A DNA stretch of 64,000 bases from Frankia sp. AiPs1 (lineage in GTDB: Bacteria; Actinomycetota; Actinomycetes; Frankiales; Frankiaceae), in the NCBI RefSeq assembly GCF_023716945.1, contig NZ_JAMQQF010000002.1, forward strand, positions 26,630 to 90,629. Reading direction: 5' to 3'. Below are positions 36,839 through 45,837 of this stretch, piece after piece; positions within the stretch are counted from its first letter, which is position 1, and the number at the start of each line of letters is the position of its first letter. The position numbers and the translations under genes were made by a program. The notes below the pieces were generated by a model that did no database searches, was not told the DNA's origin, and saw only the letters and a program-made list of their open reading frames with translations.

Positions 36839-37152
36839 GGATGCACCTCGCCTCGGGCGGGTCGGGCACGGAGGAGCCGTTCGAGTTCGTCGATCCGGTC
36901 GAGCAGGTCGAGCACGACCCCGGTCGCCGTGTAGGTGATGCCGAGGTCGCGGCGCAGCCGTTCGATACGGCCGGCGCGTGCCACCGCCGTCGTCGCGAGT
37001 GTGTAGTGGCCGGCGGGGTCGATCTCCGCGTCGAGGAGACCCAGCGTCACCAGCCGTCGGACGAGTTCGGGATGCAGGTGCGCCGCGACACAGAACGCGT
37101 CCAGGTCGAGGCCCTGGGTACGGGCGCTGGCGCGCACGAGCAGCGTCGTCAT
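36829..37152 (-). CDS. cbpM: Chaperone modulator CbpM (MerR-like)
   Basis: 107 residues from ATG 37152. The start overlaps the stop of the upstream J-protein as ATGA, and the end overlaps the clpB start by 10 nt, so all three are co-translated. The sequence ([20 protein letters not shown], then LGLLDAE and [20 protein letters not shown]) matches CbpM, a MerR_2-type winged helix that binds the J-domain of CbpA and inhibits it. Some actinobacterial proteins in this slot are annotated HspR-like. Here the Leu-rich C-terminal helix and the lack of a repressor tail favour CbpM. Confidence 0.8.
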
Positions 37153-38138
37153 GACCTCTCCCTGGGGTTGAAGGACGAGACCTCGGCGAGCTCGCGGAAC
37201 AGCTCCGTCTCCCGCGCAGTGGGGTTGGCCGGGACCATGACTCGGGCGTGCGCGTAGAGGTCGCCGGCGTGGTCACCGCGCCTCGACCCACGCGCCGGGC
37301 GGGGCAGGCCCTTGCCGCGCAGGCGGAGCTTGCGGCCGGTGGAGGTGCCGGGCGGGACGGTGACGGTCACCTGCTCGCCGTCCGGGGTGGTGATGGCGAC
37401 CTTCGTGCCGAGCACGCCCTCCCACGGCGCGAGGGGCAGATCGGTGTGCACGTCCCGGCCTTCGACCCGGAATCGGGGGCCGGGCGCGAGGCGCACCACG
37501 AGGTAGAGGTCGCCCGGGTCTCCGCCGTCCCGCCCGCGCCCGCCCTGGCCCGTGAGCCGCAGCCGCTGCCCGTGGGTCACTCCGGGCGGGATGGTGACCT
37601 GGACCTCGCGGGGCCCGGTCGGGCCCGCCAGGGAGACCGTGCGCCGACCGCCTCGGTAGGCCTCGGCGAGGGTGACCTCGATCTCGGCCTCCTGGTCGGC
37701 ACCGGACACCGGTCCCGCCCGGCCTCGGCCGCGGAAGAATCCGCCGCCCGTACCGCCGAACAGGTCCTCGAAGTCGAACCCCTCGAACCCCTCGAACCCC
37801 TCGAACCGGAAGCCCGGGCCACCGGCGCCGGCACGCGTCCCGGCACCCGCGCCTGCGCCTGCGCCCGCCCATCGTTCGGCGCCTTCGGGCATCCGGCGGA
37901 AATCCGCGCCGAACCGGTCATAGCGCGCCCGGGTGTCGGGATCGGAGAGCACGTCATACGCCTCCGACAAGTCCTTGAACCGTTCCTCGGCCCCGGGATC
38001 GGAGTTGACGTCGGGGTGGTACTGGCGGGCGAGTTTCCGGTACGCCCGCTGGATCGCGTCGGCGTCGGCGTTCCGGGGCACCCCGAGGATCTCGTAGAAG
38101 TCCTCGCTGGCCCGATGCGTGGCCTGGCCGCTGCTCAT
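37149..38138 (-). CDS. Type II J-domain co-chaperone (DnaJ/CbpA)
   Basis: 329 residues from ATG 38138. The J-domain occupies residues 10-75 with the HPD loop in [14 protein letters not shown] Gly/Phe-rich linker follows with [18 protein letters not shown], encoded by a 9-bp tandem repeat, and an Ala/Gly-rich GAGAGAG stretch. The C-terminal substrate-binding domains ([20 protein letters not shown], then [20 protein letters not shown]) are present. The cysteine-rich zinc domain of DnaJ is absent, so this is a CbpA/type II J-protein. It stimulates DnaK ATPase and delivers substrates. CbpM is encoded immediately downstream with an ATGA overlap. Confidence 0.92.
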   Translation of the reverse strand: MSSGQATHRASEDFYEILGVPRNADADAIQRAYRKLARQYHPDVNSDPGAEERFKDLSEAYDVLSDPDTRARYDRFGADFRRMPEGAERWAGAGAGAGAGTRAGAGGPGFRFEGFEGFEGFDFEDLFGGTGGGFFRGRGRAGPVSGADQEAEIEVTLAEAYRGGRRTVSLAGPTGPREVQVTIPPGVTHGQRLRLTGQGGRGRDGGDPGDLYLVVRLAPGPRFRVEGRDVHTDLPLAPWEGVLGTKVAITTPDGEQVTVTVPPGTSTGRKLRLRGKGLPRPARGSRRGDHAGDLYAHARVMVPANPTARETELFRELAEVSSFNPRERS

Positions 38139-38139
38139 G

Positions 38140-38736
38140 TCACGATGCTTCCGGCTCGGTATCCGGTCCTGGTCCCTTTCCTGGTTCTGACCCGGTATCC
38201 CGCCTCGGCCCGTGGTGCGATTCTGCTCCGTTGTTCGGTTTCGGTCCGGCGCTCACGGCCACGGAGGCGGGGCGCAGCACGCGGCCGTCGGCCAGGTAGC
38301 CCGGCCGGAGCACCTCGACAACGGTGCCCGCCGGAGGCGGACGGGACGTTGAGCCGCTGTCGACGACGGCGCCGACCTCGTGGCGCGTCGGGTCGAAGGC
38401 GCCGGACTCGTCGTCGAGTCGCGTGATCCCGGAGTTCCGCAGCGCGTCCAGAGCGAGCCCGTGTACCCCGCGCACCCCGTCGACGAGCGAGTCGGGGTCG
38501 GCGTCCGCGTGCGAGAGGGCGAGCTCGAGGTGATCCAGCACCGGTACCCAGGCGAGAACCACACGATCCCGCTCGGCTGCCCTCGCGGCGCCGATCTCGC
38601 GTCCGGTCCGCCGACGGTAGTTGTCGAAGTCGGCGAGAGTCCGCAGGTGGCTGGCCTGGCACTGCTCGAGTTTCGCGGCGAGGTCGGGTGTCGGGGTGGT
38701 CTCGGGCCGCTCGGCATCCGATCGGTTCTCACCCAT
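38140..38736 (-). CDS. grpE: GrpE nucleotide exchange factor
   Basis: 198 residues from ATG 38736. The long N-terminal helix [20 protein letters not shown] then [20 protein letters not shown], followed by [18 protein letters not shown] and the beta-domain tail [24 protein letters not shown] region, identify GrpE. It releases ADP from DnaK. Its start overlaps the dnaK stop by 8 nt and its stop lies 1 nt before the dnaJ start. The C-terminal 30 residues (Pro/Gly/Glu-rich) are unusual and probably disordered. Confidence 0.93.
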   Translation of the reverse strand: MGENRSDAERPETTPTPDLAAKLEQCQASHLRTLADFDNYRRRTGREIGAARAAERDRVVLAWVPVLDHLELALSHADADPDSLVDGVRGVHGLALDALRNSGITRLDDESGAFDPTRHEVGAVVDSGSTSRPPPAGTVVEVLRPGYLADGRVLRPASVAVSAGPKPNNGAESHHGPRRDTGSEPGKGPGPDTEPEAS

Positions 38737-40690
38737 CGTCACGCGTGGTGAAGTCGGCGTCGATGACGTCGTCCCCACCGGCCGAGGTCTCGCCCGGTCC
38801 ACCGGCTCCAGCGCCGCCGCCGCCAGATCCGCCTGCGCCTGCGCCCGCGCCGGCTCCTGCTCCGGCGCCGCCGCTGGCCGTCGATGCCGCCTCGCGCTGC
38901 GCGCCGGCTGGGAGGCCGTAGAGGACCTGCTGGAGATCGTTGATGATCGGCCGGACGCGGTCGACGTCGGCGTGCTCCGCCAGCGCGCGGCGGGCGTCGG
39001 CGACGAGCTGTTCGGCGCGGGCCTTCTCGTGCACGGGGACCTGGTCGCCGAGTTCGGTGAGCCGCTGTTCGACCTGGTAGGCGATGGTGTCGAGCTGGTT
39101 GCGGGCGTCGGCGTTCTCGCGCAGCCGGGTGTCCTCGGCCCGGTTCTGCTCGGCGTCGGCGACCATGCGCTGGATCTCGTCCTGCGGCAGGTTGGTGTTG
39201 TCCGAGATGGTGATCCGCTGCTCGGCGCCGGTACCGGTGTCCTTCGCGGTGACGTTGAGGATGCCGTTGGCGTCGATGTCGTAGGTGACGTCGACCTGTG
39301 CCTGGCCACGTGGGGCGGGTCGGATGCCCTCGAGCCGGAACCGGCCGAGGGTGCGGTTGTCGGCGGCCATCTCACGTTCGCCCTGGAGCACCACGATGTC
39401 GACGGCCGACTGGTTGTCCTCCGCCGTCGAGAACGTCTCGCTCCGGCGCGCCGGGATGGTGGTGTTGCGCTCGATCACTTTCGTGCTCACGCCGCCGAGC
39501 GTCTCCACGCCGAGGGAGAGCGGGGTGACGTCCAGCAACAGCACATCGGAGACCTCGCCCTTGATGACCGCGGCCTGGATGGCGGCGCCGACGGCGACGA
39601 CCTCGTCCGGGTTGACCGTCATGTTCGGTTCCCTGCCGGCGGTCAGCCGGCGCACCAGGGCCTGCACGGCCGGCATACGGGTGGCGCCGCCGACGAGGAT
39701 CACCTCGTCGAGGTCCTGCTCGGAGACCTTCGCGTCCGCCATCGCCTGGCGCAGCGGCGGCATGCACCGCTCGAGCAGATCAGCCGTGATCTTCTCGAAC
39801 TGCGAGCGGGTGATGGTGGTGTTGAGGTGTTTCGGGCCGTTCGCGTCGGCGGTGATGAACGGCAGATTGACCTGGGTCTGGGAGACAGACGAAAGCTCGA
39901 CCTTCGCCTTCTCGGCGGCTTCGAAGAGCCGCTGCAGTGCCTGCGGATCGTCGCGCAGGTCGATGCCGGCCTGGTTCCGGAACTCGTCGGCGAGGAAGTC
40001 GACGAGGCGGCGGTCCCAGTCGTTGCCGCCGAGATGAGTGTCGCCGGCGGTCGCCCGCACCTCGACGATGCCGTCGCCCACGTCGAGGGCGGAGACGTCG
40101 AAGGTGCCGCCGCCCAGGTCGAAGACCAGTACGGTCTCGTGCGACCTCTTGTCCATCCCGTAGGCCAGCGCGGCGGCGGTGGGCTCGTTGATGATGCGCA
40201 GTACGTCCAGGCCGGCGATCCGGCCGGCGTCCTTGGTCGACTGCCGTTGCGCGTCGTTGAAGTACGCCGGCACCGTGATCACGGCTTCGGTGACCTTTTC
40301 GCCGAGGAACTTGGCGGCGTCGTCGGCCAGTTTCCGGAGCACCATCGCCGAGATCTCCTCGGGGGCGTACTCGCGCCCGCGAACGAAGATCCGTACTGCG
40401 TCTTCCTTCCCGGCGGTGATGTCGTACGTGACTGTCCTCAGCTCGCTCGTGACCTCGCTGTACCGACGGCCGATGAACCGCTTGACCGCGGTGATCGTGC
40501 CTTTGGGGTTGAGAACCGCCTGCCGGCGGGCGAGTTCACCCACCAGCCGCTCGCCGCTCTCCGTGAAAGCAACGACGGAAGGCGTCGTGCGCGAGCCCTC
40601 AATATTGGGGACGACTGTCGGCTGGCCGCCCTCGACGACGGCGATGACCGAGTTCGTAGTCCCCAGATCTATTCCAACTGCCTTTCCCAC
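38729..40690 (-). CDS. dnaK: DnaK chaperone (Hsp70)
   Basis: 653 residues from GTG 40690, preceded by GGGAGGTCATC. All Hsp70 signatures are present: [70 protein letters not shown] and [18 protein letters not shown]. The substrate-binding lid follows, and the tail is a Gly/Ala-rich [17 protein letters not shown] stretch ending DDVIDADF. It heads a five-gene operon dnaK-grpE-dnaJ/cbpA-cbpM-clpB with overlaps throughout. No CIRCE or HAIR operator was seen upstream. Most actinobacteria have a housekeeping dnaK locus with hspR; this one may be a second, stress-specific copy. Confidence 0.97.
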   Translation of the reverse strand: MGKAVGIDLGTTNSVIAVVEGGQPTVVPNIEGSRTTPSVVAFTESGERLVGELARRQAVLNPKGTITAVKRFIGRRYSEVTSELRTVTYDITAGKEDAVRIFVRGREYAPEEISAMVLRKLADDAAKFLGEKVTEAVITVPAYFNDAQRQSTKDAGRIAGLDVLRIINEPTAAALAYGMDKRSHETVLVFDLGGGTFDVSALDVGDGIVEVRATAGDTHLGGNDWDRRLVDFLADEFRNQAGIDLRDDPQALQRLFEAAEKAKVELSSVSQTQVNLPFITADANGPKHLNTTITRSQFEKITADLLERCMPPLRQAMADAKVSEQDLDEVILVGGATRMPAVQALVRRLTAGREPNMTVNPDEVVAVGAAIQAAVIKGEVSDVLLLDVTPLSLGVETLGGVSTKVIERNTTIPARRSETFSTAEDNQSAVDIVVLQGEREMAADNRTLGRFRLEGIRPAPRGQAQVDVTYDIDANGILNVTAKDTGTGAEQRITISDNTNLPQDEIQRMVADAEQNRAEDTRLRENADARNQLDTIAYQVEQRLTELGDQVPVHEKARAEQLVADARRALAEHADVDRVRPIINDLQQVLYGLPAGAQREAASTASGGAGAGAGAGAGAGGSGGGGAGAGGPGETSAGGDDVIDADFTTRDDG

Positions 40691-40880
40691 GATGACCTCC
40701 CGGTGGGAGCCTTCTGGTGGAGGTGGCGGGGCCACGACAGGCCTCACGACCACGGTAGGACCGGTCGGACGAAGACCGCAACACGCCGCCACCCGGCGAA
40801 CCAGAGCAAGGCGGCGGACCAGCGGCCGACACGTCCGAACGACACGCCACCGCGCGTGCCGGGCCGGCGGGTGACTAATG
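40691..40880. promoter_or_regulatory. Promoter region of the dnaK operon
   Basis: About 190 bp upstream of dnaK. I searched by eye for CIRCE (TTAGCACTC-N9-GAGTGCTAA) and HAIR (CTTGAGT-N7-ACTCAAG) and found neither. No convincing sigma-factor hexamers stand out in this GC-rich stretch. Confidence 0.35.
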
Positions 40881-41540
40881 TCAGCTCCGGTCGCTCCCGG
40901 CGGACGAGAGACGGCCGAACTCGGTCTCCGCCAGGAACCGGGCCGCCTCGTCCGCCACGTCGGCATCGACGAGCAGGTCGTAGCGATCGGCACTCAGCGT
41001 CGACACGGAGACGAAATCCCGCCGGCCCCGGCTGAACGCGTAGATCAGCAGACCCATCAGAGCACCGAGGACTGCGCCGAAGATGGCTCCGTAGAGCGCG
41101 AGCAGCACCGCTGCCTGAACAGGATTGATCCAGTTGAACAGGCCGAAGATCCAGCCGATCAGCGCGCCCGGAAGGGCACCGGCGAGCGCCGACCGGCCTG
41201 CCGCGGAGGCCCAGGTCAGCCGACCCGTGACCTTCTCGATCGTGTGCAGGTCGCGGCCGACGATGGCGGTCTTCTCAACCGGGAAGTGAAGGTCGGCAAG
41301 TCGATCGACGGCCCGTTCGGCATCGGCGTAGGTACTGAAGGTGGCGACCACTTTCTGCGACCTGACCGTGCGGCCGGTCCCGTCCACACGGTCCGTCCCC
41401 CGCTCACTCCGAGCATCATCAAGGCGCGGGTCGCCGCGGTGGAGAACCCCTGCTCGAGGAGCATCGGCTCCAAGGTCATTCGATCGGGAACTGCGGGTAC
41501 TGCTTTCATTTGTCCCGAAATTGTTATTGTTATGTGACAT
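40881..41540 (-). CDS. General stress protein with glycine-zipper membrane region (YflT/DUF1269-like)
   Basis: 219 residues from ATG 41540. After a disordered Asn/Ser/Arg-rich start ([20 protein letters not shown]) comes the general-stress-protein fold [20 protein letters not shown] then [21 protein letters not shown] hydrophobic hairpin follows ([20 protein letters not shown], then [20 protein letters not shown]) with small-residue zippers. Homologues are induced by heat, salt or starvation under SigB-type control. It precedes the chaperone operon on the same strand and is divergent from hsp20. Confidence 0.85.
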   Translation of the reverse strand: MSHNNNNFGTNESSTRSSRSNDLGADAPRAGVLHRGDPRLDDARSERGTDRVDGTGRTVRSQKVVATFSTYADAERAVDRLADLHFPVEKTAIVGRDLHTIEKVTGRLTWASAAGRSALAGALPGALIGWIFGLFNWINPVQAAVLLALYGAIFGAVLGALMGLLIYAFSRGRRDFVSVSTLSADRYDLLVDADVADEAARFLAETEFGRLSSAGSDRS

Positions 41541-41818
41541 ATCGATCGCCCCCACCCGACGTGGGTCGTGGTTGCGCCATTGCACAGGGCATCCAAGCTA
41601 TCTCCCCGAACGACGCGGTCGTTCTTGGAGATTGCCCGCGTGCCGGATACTCAACCGAGTACGCCCGAGATCTCCGGGGGCCGCGGGAACCGGCTCGTGC
41701 TGGCGGCCGCGGCCGCCGGTGCGAACATGCACGGTGTCTGCGTTTGCCGGCGAAGTGGGCGCGGACGACGATTGGAGTGCACGTCAGGAACCATGAGTAA
41801 CAGCCATGGGGGTGGATC
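41541..41818. promoter_or_regulatory. Divergent promoter region between general stress protein and Hsp20
   Basis: The side near 41510-41560 is AT-rich (CGAAATTGTTATTGTTATGT), in sharp contrast to surrounding DNA, and covers the start of the stress-protein gene. On the other side GGGGGTGG at 41807-41814 is the Hsp20 ribosome-binding site. No shared dyad is evident. Confidence 0.35.
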
Positions 41819-42448
41819 ATGAACTTGCCAACACGCGCGGGCACCGACCGTCCGGTGCCGACGACTCGCTGGGACCCGTTCCGCGAGATCGAGGACACCT
41901 GGACCCGGATGGGCAGCCTTCTCGGCGATGTCATCGGCGGGGAGCACCGGTCCTACGGGGTCCTCGCCGCGATGGTGCCGGCCGTGGACGTCGAGGAGAC
42001 CGAGGAGGCGTTCCTGGTCGAACTCGAACTGCCCGGCGTCGACCCCAAGGACATCTCGATCGATCTGAAGGAGAACGAGCTGTTCGTCACCGGCGAGATC
42101 AAGGAGCGGGAACGCCGCGGCAAGCTGCGCCGGCAGACCCGTCGGCTCGGCCACTTCGAGCACCAGATCACGCTGCCCGGAGACATCGACCCCGAATCGG
42201 TGACGGCGAGCCTGGACAACGGTGTGCTGACCGTCCGGCTGGCGAAGGCCCGCAGCAGTCAGCCCCGCCACATCGAGATCTCCGGGCCCACGGCCACGCA
42301 GAGCGGCCGGACGATCGATGACACCTCGGCCCAGTACACCGACTCCACCACCAGGCCGTCCGAAGCCGAGTCGTCGTCCGAAGCCGAGTCATCCGAAGCC
42401 GGGGCGCCCAGCGCGCAGACATCCGGCGCGGGATCGTCCAACGGCTGA
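41819..42448 (+). CDS. Hsp20/alpha-crystallin small heat-shock protein
   Basis: 209 residues from ATG 41819 with GGGGGTGG 4-5 nt upstream. The alpha-crystallin domain spans about residues 48-150: VPAVDVEETEEAFLVELELP, then GVDPKDISIDLKENELFVTG and ITLPGDIDPESVTASLDNGV followed by LTVRLAK (the LxVxxxK end). The C-terminus is a Ser/Glu/Ala-rich extension. The protein binds unfolding proteins without ATP and hands them to DnaK/ClpB, encoded nearby. Confidence 0.95.
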   Translation: MNLPTRAGTDRPVPTTRWDPFREIEDTWTRMGSLLGDVIGGEHRSYGVLAAMVPAVDVEETEEAFLVELELPGVDPKDISIDLKENELFVTGEIKERERRGKLRRQTRRLGHFEHQITLPGDIDPESVTASLDNGVLTVRLAKARSSQPRHIEISGPTATQSGRTIDDTSAQYTDSTTRPSEAESSSEAESSEAGAPSAQTSGAGSSNG

Positions 42449-42544
42449 CCCGACTGCCGTGACATGACTGTGCTGACCCGATTGCGCTGACCTGACCACG
42501 CCTTCCCTTCCTCGCGCGACTTCCCCCAGGTGTTCAAACGAGGT

Positions 42545-42994
42545 TCAAAGGAGGAGGCCGAAGATGCGGCTGACGCGCTCCCATTCGTCGGGCCCGGGAT
42601 TCTTGAGCTTCGGTTCGATGATCGTGAAGGCGCTGGCGAGTGCGAGGCTTAGTCCGCCGACGATGAGGGGAAGACGGGCCGCGGTGTCGTCGCCCAAGGC
42701 AAGGTCCAGCGGGGGGCGAGTCGCGATCTGCTCCAGGACGGGACGCAGCTCGATCTCCTCGTCGAGATCCCGGAAACGGTGCATGCTCTCCTGGAGCCCC
42801 TTGGTGATGGGCAGGTCCCAGGGCTCTATCACGTCTCGGACGTTCGCCTTCGCGGTCGCCTGCGCCATGAGCAGCAGATCGAAGACCTTGTCGTTGACGA
42901 AATCGCCACAACGCTTCACGTCGTTCTTGTCTATGTCCAGACCCGCGGCGGTCCGAAAGAATCGCTCGAATCTGGTCACGCCCATAACCGGCAT
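42545..42994 (-). CDS. DUF1931 histone-fold protein
   Basis: 149 residues from ATG 42994 (GGGAGG upstream). The sequence MPVMGVTRFERFFRTAAGLD, then IDKNDVKRCGDFVNDKVFDL, LLMAQATAKANVRDVIEPWD, LPITKGLQESMHRFRDLDEE and ARLPLIVGGLSLALA is colinear with DUF1931. That family is known from a crystal structure (Aquifex) to contain two histone folds in one chain. Bacterial members occur in thermophiles and in actinobacterial stress loci; DNA binding has been suggested but not settled. It lies on the same strand as a conserved hypothetical whose stop is 34 bp upstream. Confidence 0.9.
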   Translation of the reverse strand: MPVMGVTRFERFFRTAAGLDIDKNDVKRCGDFVNDKVFDLLLMAQATAKANVRDVIEPWDLPITKGLQESMHRFRDLDEEIELRPVLEQIATRPPLDLALGDDTAARLPLIVGGLSLALASAFTIIEPKLKNPGPDEWERVSRIFGLLL

Positions 42995-43028
42995 GATGAT
43001 CCTCCCTTGGCTGGTCGCGTACGCGCCA

Positions 43029-43385
43029 CTATCCGGCGCGTACGACGTCAAGCATTCCATGCAGGTGGGCGGTGGCCTGTTCAATGTCGAAATTCTTGTA
43101 CTGCCCGGCTCTCGACTCGGCCGACAGGACCCCGCGCCGGTGCACGTTCTCGAAGTCTCTGTAGGGGAACTTGTACCGCGTCTTCCGGTCCTCGCCGATC
43201 TTGTCGTCGATCCCCAGGTACCACCTCTGGTACTCACCGAGCCCGTGCTCCTCGACGAACCTGTTCTCCTGCTGAGCTGACGGCTGATGCTCGCTCCAGT
43301 CGTCCCGCTCGTCCAGCACGACCTTCCTGTCCTCGATCAGCCTCCGGGCATGGTCATAGGCCTTTCTGTTCAGTCTCACCGCCAT
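43029..43385 (-). CDS. Conserved hypothetical stress-locus protein
   Basis: 118 residues from ATG 43385. The sequence (LNRKAYDHARRLIEDRKVVL, then DERDDWSEHQPSAQQENRFV, HGLGEYQRWYLGIDDKIGED and AESRAGQYKNFDIEQATAHL) is a family I recognise from many actinobacteria, but I cannot assign a function. The recurring motif RDxWSEHQPSA...EYxRWYLG...HRxGVxAAESRAGQYK is highly conserved. The repeated pairing with DUF1931 and chaperones suggests a stress role. It lies 34 bp upstream of the DUF1931 gene, probably one transcript. Confidence 0.75.
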   Translation of the reverse strand: MAVRLNRKAYDHARRLIEDRKVVLDERDDWSEHQPSAQQENRFVEEHGLGEYQRWYLGIDDKIGEDRKTRYKFPYRDFENVHRRGVLSAESRAGQYKNFDIEQATAHLHGMLDVVRAG

Positions 43386-43609
43386 GATCTCTTCCGGTCC
43401 TCGCTGCTTCTTTTCTACCCAGGTCCACTCTGCCCACATCCACGTAGCCAGAGTGAAACAGGTGGGCCGGTTCTGCAAGAGATCAGTTCTCGAGCTCACA
43501 TAAGCGCTATCTCGGCCATATGACCGCATGCTCCCGTTCCTCCGCGCGGGGCCGCGGGGCCCTGGGAAGATCGCGGGGAGATAGTCGCGGACCGGCAATG
43601 TGATTGCTA

Positions 43610-43935
43610 TCGGCCGTACGCGTTCGACCTGACGGAGTTTTCTGATCTGACTGAGATACTCGACCTGTACGGGGCGTATCCCAGGCTATGCGACGATCAG
43701 ATCGCGACCCTGGCCGCCCGAGGGGAACGGCGCCAGGTCCGAGCGGGCGTGGTACTGGTCCGGGAGGACGAACGGACCGAGGAGTTCTTGATCATCCTGC
43801 GTGGCAAGGTACTCGTGACCAACGGGTCGGCACCGACGAGGAACGGATGGTCCGGGTGCACGGACCCGGACGTTGCCTCGGTGAGCTGGGTTTGCTGAAG
43901 GGTCGGGTCTCCTTCTTCCAAGCGGTTGCCCTTCC
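43610..43935 (+). pseudogene. Truncated, frameshifted paralogue of the cNMP-domain flavoprotein
   Basis: The first frame reads CDCYRPYAFDLTEFSDLTEI, LDLYGAYPRLCDDQIATLAA and VREDERTEEFLIILRGKVLV, then must shift by one near 43832 to continue as ERMVRVHGPGRCLGELGLLK then GRVSFFQAVALPGG. This parallels the cNMP-binding domain of the intact gene at 25.9-27.6 kb (AYPRLGVDQLAAL...FREGDRTTDFFVVLSG...FLGELSLLSGQTAF). The reductase part is gone: at about 43930 the sequence runs into a decayed WYL regulator on the other strand. Confidence 0.7.
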
Positions 43936-44545
43936 AGGCGGTTGCCGGCGAGGACGGCGAGATGCCGCACCGGTTCGTGGACCTGGAACTGGACCGCGAG
44001 GCAGAGGCGGAAGGTGCGCCAGTCGTCGCGGTCGAGGTCCCAGGCCACGAGGTACCAGCGCCCGCCCCAGGTGACCAGGTGGTGGGTCTGTGCCCGGGGC
44101 GGTCGTCGCCGGCTCCCGGTGGGGATGCGGGGGTGTATCGAAGCGCAGCACCTCGCGGGCGTGGACGGCAGCGCTGAGCGTCATGAGCACCCTGTTGTCG
44201 ACCTGTGGGCTCGGTCGGATCGCGGACCGCTCGACAGCGGTGATCTGGAGGGTGTCGATCCGGCGGCGCAGCCGTGCGGGCATGACCTGCCAGACGGTGT
44301 TCAGCGCGCGCACCACGGCTTCCTCGATGCCGGCACCAGTGGTGGTGGCGATCTGGAGTGCGACGGCCAGAGCGGCGGCCTGCTCGTCGTCGAACAGCAA
44401 CGGGGGTAGTTCCGTGCCGGCGTCGAGCCGGTACCCCCGGCGGGCCCCTTGAACGCCACTACGGGATAGCCGAGCTCGCGCAGGCAGTCGACATCGCGGC
44501 GCACGGTGCGCGGGCTGATGTCCAGCCGCTCGGCCAGTCACCCTG
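43936..44545 (-). pseudogene. WYL-domain (YafY-type) regulator with several frameshifts
   Basis: Minus-strand pieces read in order: [20 protein letters not shown] (end of the HTH domain), then after a frameshift [40 protein letters not shown] and MPARLRRRIDTLQITAVERS. After another shift comes WGGRWYLVAWDLDRDDWRTF and QFQVHEPVRHLAVL. The GGRWYLVAWD stretch is the WYL-domain core. Both ends are missing: the first HTH helix is cut at 44545, where a VOC gene remnant begins on the other strand. Confidence 0.75.
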
Positions 44546-44692
44546 GCCACGAACCTCGACGGCGCCTTCGAGCGGCTGCAGGCCAGCGGCGCCGAAGTCG
44601 GCCAGGAGCCGATCGAGCAGCCGTATGGTGTTCGCGACTACGCCGTCCGCGACCCTGCGGACAACCTGATCCGCATCAACGAGCTGCGCTGA
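44537..44692 (+). pseudogene. VOC/glyoxalase-family protein, C-terminal remnant
   Basis: The plus-strand frame [20 protein letters not shown] then VGQEPIEQPYGVRDYAVRDP and ADNLIRINELR-stop is the last 50 residues of a VOC protein (E-x-x-YG-R-x-x-x-RDPxGNLIRI). The Gly of DPxGN is Asp here. No upstream part exists: it joins the WYL regulator start at 44537-44545. WYL regulators and VOC genes are often adjacent and divergent, so a deletion of the shared promoter region and both 5' ends explains the junction. Confidence 0.7.
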
Positions 44693-45052
44693 GCTGTCCG
44701 GCGATCGCAGCCATGACCTGCACAGACAGCACCGTGAAGGAGCCCGCGCACGACGAAGGTGGCGGCCGTTTGGTTGCCACCGGCACCGACCCCGATGGCA
44801 ACCGTCCTCGGAAGTGGAGGAACGGAGGTATGGTGCGGCCGCTACGCGATTCTTCGGGTTCACGTATAACCACGAAGACGCGATGGTCGCGGATGACAGC
44901 CGGCCTGCTGGTCCTGTCGTGAAGTCGCAGCTGGCAGATGCGATCAGCAGGCGCCGTTCTTGAGGGTCTGGCGCTCGGCTCGGCCGCCGCTTTCGGTCAT
45001 TCGTAGAGAGGAGACTCCGGTGATCGTGCGGTCCTGCCGTCGAGGGGGCCGG
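44693..45052. other. Intergenic region with a coding-like fragment
   Basis: A plus-strand segment reads YGAAATRFFGFTYNHEDAMV then ADDSRPAGPVVKSQLADAIS and ends at 44965. A purine-rich GGAGGAACGGAGG at 44818-44830 lies just upstream of an ATG (44830) in another frame. I cannot assign a family; it is likely decayed. No other feature was recognised. Confidence 0.3.
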
Positions 45053-45742
45053 TCACAGGCTGATTTCCTCGTCGAGATAGAAGCGTTCAGCGTCGCTACG
45101 GCTTTCGTGGAGCTCCCAGTACGTCTCGGCGATGGCGTCGGGTTGGGATTTCGGTCCGCCCTGCCCGATCCAGGCGGCGATGGCGACGTGCGCGGCGTAG
45201 ACGCCCTGCGGGGCGAGCGCGGCGTGGAGGTTGAGAATCCAGTTACGCAGCGCACCGCTGGCCGCGGCGATGTTGGCGAACGGCGGGTGAATCACGGGGC
45301 CGGACGAGGCGCCGGTGCTGACGAAAATCGCGCCCTCGCCCCGGGCGAGCATGTCGGGCAGCACCTGGCGTACGGCGGTGATCGCGCCGTACAGGTAGTA
45401 CTCGATCTGGGGCGCGACGCTCTCGACGGTCAGATTGACCGCGTCGACGGGCGCCAGCCCGGCCGTCTGCGCATCCGGCGGCGCCGGCGAGTATTCCAGG
45501 ACGTCGATCGGGCCGAACCGGTCCTTCGCCGCCGAGAGCGCGCCGGCCAGTGCGGCGCGGTCGGTGACGTCGGCGGCGAAGCCCTGCGCCTGGATGCCGT
45601 CGGCCGCGAGATCGTCGACCAACCGGTCGAGTTTGTTCTGGTTACGGGATACCAGTGCGACGCGGAAACCCTCCGCGCCGAATCGTCGGGCGATGGAACG
45701 GCCCAGTCCGGGACCGGCGCCGACAATGGCAATGGTGCGCAT
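45053..45742 (-). CDS. SDR-family protein lacking the catalytic Tyr-Lys motif
   Basis: 229 residues from ATG 45742. The Rossmann cofactor loop is present (IAIVGAGPGLGRSIARRFGA, then VALVSRNQNKLDRLV), and GEGAIFVSTGASSG holds a Ser. However, the region where YxxxK is expected reads ANIAAASGALRNWILNL, without Tyr or Lys. The protein is therefore probably an atypical SDR that binds NAD(P) without classical catalysis, as in NmrA-like or regulatory SDRs. It follows another SDR gene (45838-46602) on the same strand, 95 bp downstream, possibly in the same ArsR-controlled unit. Confidence 0.82.
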   Translation of the reverse strand: MRTIAIVGAGPGLGRSIARRFGAEGFRVALVSRNQNKLDRLVDDLAADGIQAQGFAADVTDRAALAGALSAAKDRFGPIDVLEYSPAPPDAQTAGLAPVDAVNLTVESVAPQIEYYLYGAITAVRQVLPDMLARGEGAIFVSTGASSGPVIHPPFANIAAASGALRNWILNLHAALAPQGVYAAHVAIAAWIGQGGPKSQPDAIAETYWELHESRSDAERFYLDEEISL

Positions 45743-45837
45743 GAGTAGTTCTCCAGTGATCTGTTGAGATTCATGGCGACCGGCGACCGGCGCCGGGCGA
45801 CCGGCGGGCTGTCGGGGGAGGCCGCGCCGTCGAGTGT

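Noticed and set aside
40691..40880. HAIR or CIRCE heat-shock operators upstream of dnaK
   Set aside because: Neither consensus, even with several mismatches, could be found by eye on either strand.
38621..41035. 804-codon open frame on the + strand
   Set aside because: Antisense to dnaK and grpE, whose signatures are unmistakable on the minus strand.
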